From Caryophanales bacterium UBA784 (lineage in GTDB: Bacteria; Bacillota_I; Bacilli_A; RFN20; CAG-288), in NCBI GenBank assembly GCA_002297045.1, contig DBJE01000010.1, positions 29,761 through 93,760 on the forward strand: 64,000 nt of DNA, written 5' to 3'. A model generated the notes under the pieces. The model worked only from the letters and a program-made list of their open reading frames with translations, searched no databases and was not told where the DNA came from. Position numbers and translations under genes: made by a program. This document shows positions 34,387 to 42,570 of this stretch, piece by piece; the stretch's first letter is position 1; each line of letters begins with the position of its first letter.

Positions 34387-37300
34387 AGAAAGACCGCCTA
34401 TTCTCTCTTTGCGGCCCACTTGGCGCCCTGACTCTTTCCCTCGCCTTGCTTATCCCGATTTTCACTTCTCTTTTCTCTCCGACCTTGAATACCTATTTCG
34501 GGAAAGGGGAACTAGTCAAGAAAAATAACCTGAGTGAAGGAAGGGATACTTCCTATTATCAGAAAAAAAGCAAGGAGGAGGCTCTCTCTTTGGCCCTTGA
34601 AACCAATGAGGAGATTGCCAAGGAAGGCATTGTCCTTTTAAAGAACGGGAACGGCTGTCTTCCTCTTTCCAAGGACGACATCCTTTCTCCTTTCGGCTAT
34701 GCCTATTCCCATCCTTCCTCTTTGGGAGGGTCAAGCAACTGGAGCGGAAGAGAGGAAGAAAAGGACTCCCTTTCCCTTGCCTTAAAGGAGAGCTTTTCCG
34801 TAAACGGAAAAATCGAAGGGATCACAAAAGACGAAAAGAACGTCCTTTCACTGAAAAGTGCAAGGGGAAGCTCTAAAGTAAATCAGGCGAAGGAAGCCGG
34901 AGGCACTTCCTTGATTTATACCATCAAGGCGGATTCCTACTTGGGGAGGGAGAAGGAGAGGAAAAATACCATTGGGCTCAGGGTCATCTCCAGAGACGGA
35001 GGAGAGAACAGCGACTTTAAAAGGGACGGGTATGAAAGCGGGGAACGACACGCCCTCTCTTTGACAAGGGAGGAGAAAAAAACCTTACAGATAAGGAAGC
35101 AGAACTGCCGAAAGAGCATCCTTCTTTATACGGGGGTGAATCCGATTGAGTTTAGCGATGACGTGACCTCCTTACTGGATGCGATTCTTTATCTCCCTTC
35201 TCCGGGAAGCGGAGGTTACCGGATTGTCGATGATGTTCTTCTTGGCCATATCAATCCCTCGGGAAAGACTGTCGATACTTTCGTTAAGGACTTCCTTTCG
35301 ATTCCCTCAAGCGTGAACTTCGGCCTCTCCGGGACAAAACCCTATGATGGTGCAGGAAGGTATTTTGATAATGTCACCCAGAGGGACAATCAAAGCAAGG
35401 TTTCCTTTGTCAGCTATAAAGAAGGAATCTATGTCGGCTACCGGTATTACGAGACCGCCGACAGGGAGAAGAAAATCGATTATGATTCCCTTGTTGCCTA
35501 TCCGTTTGGCTATGGGCTTAGTTATACCTCTTTTGACCAGGAGCTGATTTCCTATAAGGAGGAAAACGGCTCGATTCAAAGGAAGGTAAAGGTGACAAAC
35601 AAGGGAGAAAGGGCAGGAAAGGATGCCGTAGAGATTTATTATGGGGCACCCTATAGTGGATTCGACAGGGAAAACGGGATTGAGAAGGCAGGGAAGAACC
35701 TGATTGCATTCTCTAAGACCAGCCTATTAAAGCCAGGAGAGAGCGAAGTTCTCTCTCTTTCCTTCGCCCTTGAGGATAGGGCTTCCTATTTTTCTTCCCA
35801 CCAGAACAGCGATTCCACCTTTGGATGCTATTTCCTCGAAGAAGGGGATTACACCATCTATCTAGGAAAGAACTCCCATGAATCGTATGATCAGTTTGTT
35901 TATCACGTTTCCGATTCCGTGTTTTATGATAACACCAATCCAAGACAGAGTGAGAAAGATGCCCAATCCCGCCTTGACCAGTATGGAAATTCGGTAAAAG
36001 AGAAAAAGGTCGACAAAGCCTATGTTGCCGCAACCAATCGTTTTTCTCTTTCCACGGAGTATAGGAAAGAAAACCATCTTCTTCTTTCCCGTAAGGACTT
36101 CTCCTCCACCTATCCTTCCTTTCCAAAAGGAAAGGAGTACCATCTTGACGAAAAGTACAAATCCGTCTTTGACTCCTATAAGAACTTCTCCTCTTCCCAT
36201 CCTCTTCTCGGCGACGAAGAAGGCTCCCTTGTCTATGACTCTTCCCCGCTCGGCAAGGCAAGGGATTCCTCTCTGACTCTCTCCTCTATGCGAGGGGAAA
36301 GCTATGACTCGGAAAAATGGGATGCCCTTCTTTCTAAGATTTCCTTTACTCAAAAGGAAGAAGAACAGCTTGGCGCCCTTTTTGGCTACGGGGCCTATCA
36401 AAGCGGAGCCGTTGACACCATTGGAAAGTTCTCCACGGAAGAAAGGGACGGGCCGAACGGATATTCCACTTTCGGGCAAAAGAAAAACGAGGCGTTTTCT
36501 GTCTACGCAAGTGAGACTCTTACCGCCTGCACTTTCAATTCCGCTCTTGCCTACAAGAGAGGAAAGGCTAGGGGAGTGGAAGGAAGGGCACATGATGTCC
36601 AGGGACTCTACGCCCCTGGAAGGAACATCCATCGCTCGCCTTTCGGAGGAAGAAACGGGGAATATGTCAGCGAGGATCCTCTTAGGTGCGGCATAATCGG
36701 AGCAAAAATCGTCTCCGGGGCGGCCGACTATGGCGTGTATACCTATAGGAAGCACTTTGCCCTAAACGAACAGGAAAGCGGAAGAGGGGACAGGAGGATG
36801 GTTTTTTCTGACGAACAGACGATCCGGGAAATCTATCTGAAGCCTTTCGAAATCTGCCTGAAGAAGGCAAGAAGGTCTCTTTCCTATCTAGAGGGAGACG
36901 CCAGGAAGGAAACGAAGATAAGGAGAGCCGCCAGGGGGATAAGGACGTCCTTCAACGGAATAGGACCGGTGAGGAACTGCAGGAATTACGCCCTGAACAC
37001 AAACGTCCTCCGAGAGGAGTGGGGATTTAACGGGGCGGTCATCTCGGACTATGGAGTAAAAGGAAACAGGGATGCCATGATGCGAAGCGGAAACGACGTC
37101 TATAGGACTGCCTTCTCCGGCTTCAAAAGCCGTTCCCTGAAGAATCTCTATCCTCTCTCTGCTTCCCTTAGCGGGAAACATGTGGTCTTAAAATCGCTCA
37201 AGAATGTCTGCTACAGGATAGTCAACTCCGGAGCCTTTGACGGACTTAGGAAAGGAGAGGTAGCCTACCGGAAAAAGGCCGCATGGGAAATCTATCTGAA

Positions 37301-37415
37301 TGATGTCTTAGTCATTTCCCTGTATGTCATTACGTTTGCTCTCTTTGGGATGGGAATCGGACACCAAGTCATTCTCTGGCGAAGAAAAAAGCAGGGAAGT
37401 CCCCCTGCCGTTTAG
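34383..37415 (+). CDS. Membrane-anchored GH3 glycosidase with inverted domain order
   Basis: A 1010-residue GH3 enzyme in which the C-terminal domain precedes the catalytic barrel, as in the Ruminococcus albus/Butyrivibrio type. Order: N-terminal helix (about 10-32); GH3_C ('EIAKEGIVLLKNG'); Fn3-like ('PFGYGLSYTSF'); a long linker; then the barrel starting 'RDGPNGYSTF' (about 695) with 'APGMNIHRSPFGGRNGEYVSEDP', 'GIMTSFNGIG' and the nucleophile Asp889 in 'VISDYG'; a C-terminal helix and Lys/Arg tail. Two membrane anchors suggest the enzyme sits outside, tied to the membrane. In APGMNIHRSPFGGRN the codons are AGG, CGC and AGA in order, distinguishing Met from Arg within nine residues. The GTG start overlaps the kinase stop by 4 bp and follows GGAG: translational coupling to the two-component system. 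Confidence 0.9.
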   Translation: MKKDRLFSLCGPLGALTLSLALLIPIFTSLFSPTLNTYFGKGELVKKNNLSEGRDTSYYQKKSKEEALSLALETNEEIAKEGIVLLKNGNGCLPLSKDDILSPFGYAYSHPSSLGGSSNWSGREEEKDSLSLALKESFSVNGKIEGITKDEKNVLSLKSARGSSKVNQAKEAGGTSLIYTIKADSYLGREKERKNTIGLRVISRDGGENSDFKRDGYESGERHALSLTREEKKTLQIRKQNCRKSILLYTGVNPIEFSDDVTSLLDAILYLPSPGSGGYRIVDDVLLGHINPSGKTVDTFVKDFLSIPSSVNFGLSGTKPYDGAGRYFDNVTQRDNQSKVSFVSYKEGIYVGYRYYETADREKKIDYDSLVAYPFGYGLSYTSFDQELISYKEENGSIQRKVKVTNKGERAGKDAVEIYYGAPYSGFDRENGIEKAGKNLIAFSKTSLLKPGESEVLSLSFALEDRASYFSSHQNSDSTFGCYFLEEGDYTIYLGKNSHESYDQFVYHVSDSVFYDNTNPRQSEKDAQSRLDQYGNSVKEKKVDKAYVAATNRFSLSTEYRKENHLLLSRKDFSSTYPSFPKGKEYHLDEKYKSVFDSYKNFSSSHPLLGDEEGSLVYDSSPLGKARDSSLTLSSMRGESYDSEKWDALLSKISFTQKEEEQLGALFGYGAYQSGAVDTIGKFSTEERDGPNGYSTFGQKKNEAFSVYASETLTACTFNSALAYKRGKARGVEGRAHDVQGLYAPGRNIHRSPFGGRNGEYVSEDPLRCGIIGAKIVSGAADYGVYTYRKHFALNEQESGRGDRRMVFSDEQTIREIYLKPFEICLKKARRSLSYLEGDARKETKIRRAARGIRTSFNGIGPVRNCRNYALNTNVLREEWGFNGAVISDYGVKGNRDAMMRSGNDVYRTAFSGFKSRSLKNLYPLSASLSGKHVVLKSLKNVCYRIVNSGAFDGLRKGEVAYRKKAAWEIYLNDVLVISLYVITFALFGMGIGHQVILWRRKKQGSPPAV

Positions 37416-37996
37416 AATCTTTTTTCGTCGTACGATACGATGCTATCATCGCCAAGTTCAACGAAATAATGACGCTCTAGGCTTTTTTCTGTCCTATCCT
37501 GGCGGATGACGTATCCGTTTCCGGAATATTCGATTCTCTTTCCGTAAAGATAATCCAAGACATAGTAGCCGCCTTTTTTAATGCATCGGTAGGCCTCTTC
37601 CTGGTCGGCTTCTTTCGAAAACTCAGTTTCCGCATCGATTGTTTTGGTAGAAGAATTGTAATAATAGTTCTCCTCTTTTCTGACCGAACCGACTTTGCGG
37701 GAATACGTGTAGACTAGTTTTGTCTCTGAATCCTTGTCCGGATAGACGATAATATCGGCTTTTTTCTTTTCGTCATCGGTTGGATTGTAATAAGGATACT
37801 CGCAGAAGTCTGTATAGATGTATACGCCGTTGTAGTTGTAATACTCATAGACAAAAGAGGAGGAAGAAGAGTAGGACTCATGGAATATGGCCTTTCCACC
37901 GCTTAAGACAGTGATGGAATAACAGTCGATCCCCTTACTATTTCCACAAGAGGAAAGGAGAGAAAAAAGGCAGAGCAGAATATTTTTCTTTTTCAT
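37412..37996 (-). CDS. Hypothetical lipoprotein
   Basis: A 194-residue lipoprotein starting MKKKNILLCLFSLLSSCGN, with the lipobox LSSC at about 16-19; start at 37996 has an AAAGGTG ribosome site. A longer frame to 38065 adds residues ahead of the signal peptide and is rejected. The mature part is Tyr-rich beta-strand-like and ends in 'IEYSGNGYVIRQD'. Not recognised. Its end overlaps the convergent GH3 gene by 4 bp. Confidence 0.75.
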   Translation of the reverse strand: MKKKNILLCLFSLLSSCGNSKGIDCYSITVLSGGKAIFHESYSSSSSFVYEYYNYNGVYIYTDFCEYPYYNPTDDEKKKADIIVYPDKDSETKLVYTYSRKVGSVRKEENYYYNSSTKTIDAETEFSKEADQEEAYRCIKKGGYYVLDYLYGKRIEYSGNGYVIRQDRTEKSLERHYFVELGDDSIVSYDEKRF

Positions 37997-38058
37997 AATA
38001 ATGCACCTTTTACAAAGATAATATACCACAAGATAAAGAATATGGAATAACTTCTTTC

Positions 38059-38087
38059 TTTTCAAAGCCGGACAGGAAAGATATAGT
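38059..38087 (+). promoter_or_regulatory. Candidate promoter of the cupin gene
   Basis: TTTTCA (38059-38064), a 17-bp spacer and TATAGT (38082-38087) precede the gene. The start codon is only about 20 nt downstream, so the 5' leader would be very short, with TAGGAG as ribosome site. Confidence 0.5.
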
Positions 38088-38107
38088 ATTATCTAGGAGC
38101 CGACATC

Positions 38108-38758
38108 ATGAAAAACGGGTATCTATCGGATCTGACTCTCATCCATCCCCCAAGGGAAGGACTTACTGTCTCGACCCTGCTTCTTAAGGGGCAGAAAAGT
38201 GCAGTCACTTTCTTCTCCCTTGGACAAGGAACGGATATCTCTTCAGAGTCCTATCCCTCAGCCACGGTTTATCTTTGCCTGGCCGGGGACTTGATTCTGA
38301 AAAAAGGGGAGAAAGAGGTCACTCTTTCTCCTTATGATTTGTATCTTAACCCAAATGATGTTCTTCTTGGTCAGAGAAGTAAGAAAGGATGCGGATATGT
38401 CGAAATCCGCACCGGAGAGGAAAGCAAAGACATGAATTGTACGATTAAGCCAGGAGAAGTTTTCCGCCTTCAGGAAAGGATTGATTATCAGCCAGAGAGT
38501 ATTGTCAATCGTGACCTAAGGTCAAACGGGAAGAGGAAGTTTGTGCTTATGGCACTAGATAAGGGGCAGGAGCTATCTAGTCATCGTGCCCCAGGCGAGG
38601 CGATTGTCTTTCTTCTGGAAGGTGAGGCTAGGATCACCTATGAAGGAAAAGACTATCTTGTCAAGCAAGGCGAAGAGTTCCATTTTGCCAAAGGCGGACT
38701 CCATGCCTTAAAGGCACTAACCCCCTTTAAAATGGCTCTCCTTCTCGCTCTGGAATAA
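38108..38758 (+). CDS. Two-domain cupin protein
   Basis: A 216-residue bicupin. The first half (about 10-105) is a degenerate cupin; the second (about 115-216) is a standard small cupin: 'LMALDKGQELSSHRAPGEAIVFLLEGEAMITYEGKDY', with the metal-site His in SSH and a Glu in PGEA. AGG gives Met in 'LMSNGKMKFVLMALDKG' and 'GEAMITYEG', as in homologous 'KTLAxxxxMxFTLFAFDKGQ'. Such proteins often act as small-molecule sensors or isomerases; substrate unknown. A decayed second copy lies 5.5 kb downstream (43580-44233), flanking the phn-type operon on its other side. Confidence 0.85.
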   Translation: MKNGYLSDLTLIHPPREGLTVSTLLLKGQKSAVTFFSLGQGTDISSESYPSATVYLCLAGDLILKKGEKEVTLSPYDLYLNPNDVLLGQRSKKGCGYVEIRTGEESKDMNCTIKPGEVFRLQERIDYQPESIVNRDLRSNGKRKFVLMALDKGQELSSHRAPGEAIVFLLEGEARITYEGKDYLVKQGEEFHFAKGGLHALKALTPFKMALLLALE

Positions 38759-39232
38759 GAAGAAGTCTGAATTCTGCCGAGTATCCGAAAAAGCCTTATT
38801 GATTCTCTGCCTTCGATGAGAAGACGGCCAAAGAAATCCGGGAGAAGACATGGATTAGGGATTTTCCTACTGGTTTTACCATTAAAGTGGATCTTTCTGT
38901 CATTTTTTAGATTCAGGACAGACCTCTTTTTCTCCGTCGTTTCGTCTCTTCTGGGTCTTTGACCTTCTCCTGCGGTTGATGTAATCCTCCCTGGTCTTGA
39001 AGACCTTGTATCCCTTGAGGAAGGAGATGAGCTTTCTCTTCACCATGGGCAGAAAATTTAAGTCAGAAGACTCAGTCAAAGACGCCTGTTTACACACCAG
39101 ATTTGTGCTTTTCTTAAGATTTCTCTTGTGATTGAAGAAGCAAAACTATAATTGTAAGGATAAAAATTACATTTGAAGAATTATCGATAAACACGGCAGA
39201 AAACGGGAAATTTCTGGTAAAGTCACTTTTGC

Positions 39233-39246
39233 TGTAAGCGTTTTTT
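39233..39246 (+). promoter_or_regulatory. cre-like half operator upstream of the phn-type operon
   Basis: TGTAAGCGTTTTTT has a good left arm and a poor right arm of the LacI/CcpA box found elsewhere in the window. Confidence 0.35.
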
Positions 39247-39276
39247 TCCCTGTAATTGGCATATGATGATTAAAAT

Positions 39277-39440
39277 GAACGAGGAAAGAGATCGGATCCG
39301 GTTATGAAGATTCTGTTCCTCGCCTCAGCGATTAAGTAAGAACTATCCTCTTACTTATCGTCCGAGACCGGGTACGGAAACGGCATCTAACTGCGTGATT
39401 TCTTCCATAGTTCAGTTGCTGACTGTTTTTCATACAAAGG
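39277..39440 (+). ncRNA. Structured 5' leader, candidate riboswitch (class unknown)
   Basis: Three helices can be drawn. CGAGGAA (about 39280) pairs with TTCCTCG (about 39316). CGATTAAGTAAGA pairs with TCTTACTTATCG around 39329-39360 (one bulged T), extended by CTC/GAG. CCGGT near 39298 pairs with ACCGG near 39367 in a pseudoknot-like way. Downstream, AACTG near 39389 can compete with a CAGTTGCTGACTG hairpin followed by five T (39412-39430), an attenuator-like arrangement. I do not match it to a known riboswitch consensus. Confidence 0.45.
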
Positions 39441-39456
39441 AGGAATTAAATTCAGT

Positions 39457-40650
39457 ATGAAAAAGACTCTGACTTCTGTTGCTGCGCTTGCCTTATTATC
39501 CTTAAGCCTTACCGGCTGTGGAAACAAAGGCAAAAAGATTCACCTTCAGTTAGTCCCGTCCAATGATCCTGCCACTCTTCTGACCCGTGCTAAGGCTTTA
39601 GCCCCGATCCTTGACAAGTATGCCCCTGGCTATTCCTTCAGCATCGATGTCGGTTCCACTTATGCTGCCACTACCACTGCTCTTGGTGCCGGTCAGATTG
39701 ATGGCGGTTTCCTTACCGCTTCCGGTTATGCCCAGAGGACAATTGAGCAGCCTGGTGCCGTTTCCCTCCTTCTCTCTGCCGGACGTGCCGGTTATAAGAT
39801 CCAGGCTGATGATTTTCCGGGATTAGATGAGGCTTCCCGTGAAAAGCAGCGTAAGCACAGGAACGGTGCCGAAGGATATGTTTATCGTGGTGAGCAGTCT
39901 ACGACCTTAGTCAACTACTATTGCTCTGTTGTCTTCACACTTAAAGATTCTGAGCGTACAGCCCTTAATAAACCCGCTCTTGATAAAGACGGCGATGGAG
40001 AAGTCTCCTTAGATGAAAGGCATGAGGGAAATGCTGTCTGGGGAACCATGGCTGCCACTTCTTCTTCCGGCTTCATTTATCCTACCAAGTACTTATATGA
40101 CAATGGATATACTAAAGGCTTTTTCGATAAAACTGCCTACGATCAGCTTTCCGATGCTGACAAGAAGTTAGCAAGGATTAATGCGACACAGAAGTCCTAT
40201 CCTGAAATGGTTGATAATCTCAGGAACGGTGTCATCGATGTTGCTGTCGGATTCTTCGATATCCGTTACGGATCTGCCTATGTTCAGACCGATAGCAAGT
40301 ATCATAATGATGAATCCGTCTTTACTAAGACTTATACGGCTGCTGTCCTTGACCCGATCAGGAATGATACTGTCTGCGCTTATGGCAAACTCGACGACGA
40401 TAAGAAAGAAGCTATTAAGACCGCTCTTAAGGGTGCCGTCAAAGACGGAAGCATCCATGATAACGGAATCAAAAAAGGCGAAAAAGGCGCTACCGATACC
40501 GATTATGATCTCGATAATGATGGCAAGGCATCTGGCGCTTACCTGCTCTATCAGATTTACTCTCATACAAATTACAGGGATGGCAAGGATTCTGATTACG
40601 ATGCTGCCCGTGAAAGGTATCGTTGGACAGCTGAACACGCTAGCAAATAG
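39457..40650 (+). CDS. PhnD-like binding lipoprotein with EF-hand-type loops
   Basis: Substrate-binding lipoprotein of a phosphonate/phosphate-type ABC importer, 397 residues; lipobox LTGC at about 19-22; RBS AAAGGAGG. PhnD-type features: 'LQLVPSNDPATLL', 'SIDVGSTYAATTTALGAGQIDGGFLTASGYAQ' and 'AATSSSGFIYPTKYLYDNG'. Ahead of the last block lies a perfect EF-hand calcium loop, DKDGDGEVSLDE (39982-40017), and later a second such loop start, DLDNDGKASG (from 40507). The paralogue at 57210-58391 has both in the same places. PhnD proteins normally lack these. The ligand is unknown: phosphonate, phosphite or another phospho-compound. No phosphonate-cleaving enzymes are in the window. Confidence 0.88.
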   Translation: MKKTLTSVAALALLSLSLTGCGNKGKKIHLQLVPSNDPATLLTRAKALAPILDKYAPGYSFSIDVGSTYAATTTALGAGQIDGGFLTASGYAQRTIEQPGAVSLLLSAGRAGYKIQADDFPGLDEASREKQRKHRNGAEGYVYRGEQSTTLVNYYCSVVFTLKDSERTALNKPALDKDGDGEVSLDERHEGNAVWGTMAATSSSGFIYPTKYLYDNGYTKGFFDKTAYDQLSDADKKLARINATQKSYPEMVDNLRNGVIDVAVGFFDIRYGSAYVQTDSKYHNDESVFTKTYTAAVLDPIRNDTVCAYGKLDDDKKEAIKTALKGAVKDGSIHDNGIKKGEKGATDTDYDLDNDGKASGAYLLYQIYSHTNYRDGKDSDYDAARERYRWTAEHASK

Positions 40651-40741
40651 TTTCTGAAGTTTGGAATTCAGCAAGCCTAGTCCTCTATTGGGGCTAGGCT
40701 TGTCGTTTATTAAAATAGGTGAAATAGTAAGGAGACTGCCT

Positions 40742-41533
40742 ATGCTTGAAATGAAACATGTCGACAAAGTCTATCCGAATGGTTTCCAGGCCCTGAAAGA
40801 TGTGAATCTTACAGTAAAAGACGGGGAATTCATTTCGATAATTGGCTTATCCGGAGCCGGAAAATCTACTTTGATCCGTTGCATCAATAAAAGGCATGAT
40901 ATTCAAAACGGAGAGGTTCTGATTGATGGCGTGGATATCAGCAAACTGAAAGGAAAGAAGCTTCGTGAGCAAAGACGGAATATTGGAAGGATTTTCCAGT
41001 CCTTCAATCTTGTTCGTCGTAGCTCCGTATATAAGAATGTTCTCTCCGGGCGTGTTGGCTATCATAATACCTTCGAAACCAGGTTCGGAATCTATTCCAA
41101 ACGGGAAAAGCTTCTTGCTTTACAGAATATCGATAAGTTCGGTATTCTTGATAAAGCCTATGTCCGTGCAGATCAGCTCTCCGGCGGTCAGCAGCAGCGT
41201 GTCGCCTTAGCAAGAGCCCTTACTCAGGAACCTAAGATTCTTCTTGCCGATGAGCCGGTTGCTTCTCTTGATCCCGCCACTACGATTGCGGTCAGGAACG
41301 ACTTTGTCCGTATTAATAAGAGGGGTATCACCATCATTGCCAATAGGCATCATGTCGACTTGGCTAAAAAATATTCTACCCGTATCATCGGCGTCCGTGC
41401 CGGTCAGATTGTCTTCGATGGAAAGCCCGAAGAAGTGACGGATGAGGCATGCTTCAAAATCTATGGGCGTCATTTAAACCATAATGAGAATCTCAGCACT
41501 AAGCTTGACGAGATCCCGGAAGTACATGCATAG
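40742..41533 (+). CDS. phnC: PhnC-like ABC transporter ATPase
   Basis: ATPase of the first phn-type importer, 263 residues. The start at 40742 follows TAAGGAGA; the longer frame from 40661 is rejected. Walker A GLSGAGKST, 'IGMIFQSFNLV' Q-loop, 'LSGGQQQRVALARAL', Walker B 'ILLADEP', H-loop in 'IIANMHHVDLA' (AGG as Met; homologues NLHHVDLA) and the family end 'RIIGVRAGQIVFDG'. Strongly similar along its length to the ATPase at 56412-57185. The gene lies 91 bp after the binding protein and 14 bp before the first permease. Confidence 0.94.
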   Translation: MLEMKHVDKVYPNGFQALKDVNLTVKDGEFISIIGLSGAGKSTLIRCINKRHDIQNGEVLIDGVDISKLKGKKLREQRRNIGRIFQSFNLVRRSSVYKNVLSGRVGYHNTFETRFGIYSKREKLLALQNIDKFGILDKAYVRADQLSGGQQQRVALARALTQEPKILLADEPVASLDPATTIAVRNDFVRINKRGITIIANRHHVDLAKKYSTRIIGVRAGQIVFDGKPEEVTDEACFKIYGRHLNHNENLSTKLDEIPEVHA

Positions 41534-41547
41534 GTAAGGTGATTTTT

Positions 41548-42570
41548 ATGGCAGAGAATAAAGAAAAGGCCCAAAAGTTCGATTTCCGCTCTTATTGGAA
41601 AAGGAAGGGCGCTGATCGAAAAAAATACCGTAAGAAATGGTTTAAAGCGACGGAACTTGGAAAAATGCTTGACCACGCCTTCTATAAGGAGGTTAGTGTA
41701 GATCTTTCTCCTGAGCAGGACGGAAGCCTTGTTAAGACCATTCGTAAGCCAAGAATCACGAAAAGGATTCTTATCCTTGTCATTCTTGCACTTGTTATCG
41801 CTCTTAGCTTCCTCCCATTTAATTATGAGAAGGATGTCCGCATCAACTGGACGGCATTCGGAGACAATTTCAAGAGTCTGTTTACTCCGAATCCCCTTCG
41901 TACAAAGAACTGGGCAGGTTGGTGGAAATTCGGATGGGAAAGCTTTGCTGTCGGTATTCGGACTCCTCTGATCAACTCTCTTCCGTTTTTGCAGATTTTC
42001 TGCATCAATTTCAGGGCGACAGTCCTAGGAGCTGTCATTGCTATTCCGATTTACTATCTCTGCGCCAATAATGTTAATCATAATCGTATCATTCGTACGA
42101 TTGTCAAGGTATTCAACGATATTCTTCGCTGTATTCCTATGTTTGTCATTTGTGTCATCTTTGCTAGGGTTATGGGAATCGGGACAGTTCTTCCCGCTGT
42201 CCTGTCCATTGGGCTTTTCTCTCTCGGTATCAGGTACCAGATGAGGTACGAATATCTTGAGACCCTCAACAGGCGTCCTTTTGAATCGATACGTTCTTGT
42301 GGCGGAACGAATCTACAGTCGGTCTTCCTTGGTCTGCATCCGGAAGTCAAGCCGATGTTCTTCGCCTATTCCATCTATACTTTGGAAATCAATATCCGTG
42401 CCTCTGTTGTCCTTGGCTATGTCGGAATCAGTTCTACCTATAGGAATGCTTTGGAAATCTTCATTGAAAACGCCTGGTATGATTATGTCGGGGCAAGGAT
42501 TCTTCCTCTCTTCTTTGTTGTTGCCGTTCTTCAGATTGTTTCGAATACCTTGGTGAGAAAACTACGATGA
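41548..42570 (+). CDS. phnE: PhnE-like ABC permease 1
   Basis: Permease of the first phn-type importer, 340 residues; ATG at 41548 with TAAGGTGA upstream (a GTG at 41539 is rejected). A Lys-rich cytosolic segment of about 70 residues precedes the first helix, longer than usual. The membrane domain then has the PhnE pattern: 'LRCIPMFVICVIFA', coupling loop 'RPFESIRSCGGTNLQSVFLGLHPE', and 'IYTLEINIRASVVLGYVGISST', where the usual AGGIG after LGYV is replaced by GISST. Its stop overlaps the next permease start (ATGA). Confidence 0.88.
   Translation: MAENKEKAQKFDFRSYWKRKGADRKKYRKKWFKATELGKMLDHAFYKEVSVDLSPEQDGSLVKTIRKPRITKRILILVILALVIALSFLPFNYEKDVRINWTAFGDNFKSLFTPNPLRTKNWAGWWKFGWESFAVGIRTPLINSLPFLQIFCINFRATVLGAVIAIPIYYLCANNVNHNRIIRTIVKVFNDILRCIPMFVICVIFARVMGIGTVLPAVLSIGLFSLGIRYQMRYEYLETLNRRPFESIRSCGGTNLQSVFLGLHPEVKPMFFAYSIYTLEINIRASVVLGYVGISSTYRNALEIFIENAWYDYVGARILPLFFVVAVLQIVSNTLVRKLR

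Larger units (their letters stand above)
38759..39456. other. Intergenic region before the phn-type operon
   Basis: This holds a possible short minus frame (39055-38900, about 50 codons, Lys/Arg-rich, KTMEDYINRMRMSK when AGG is Met, no ribosome site). To the right lie a TATAAT-like box at 39147-39152, a cre-like box at 39233 and the structured leader at 39277-39440. The minus frame is too weak to call a gene. Confidence 0.4.

Noticed and set aside
38900..39055. Small Lys/Arg-rich minus-strand gene
   Set aside because: It has no ribosome site and no recognised motif; kept only as a remark in the intergenic entry.
39277..39440. Guanidine-I, SAM or TPP riboswitch
   Set aside because: Only short matches (TCCGAGA-like) were found; the conserved core elements of those classes are missing.
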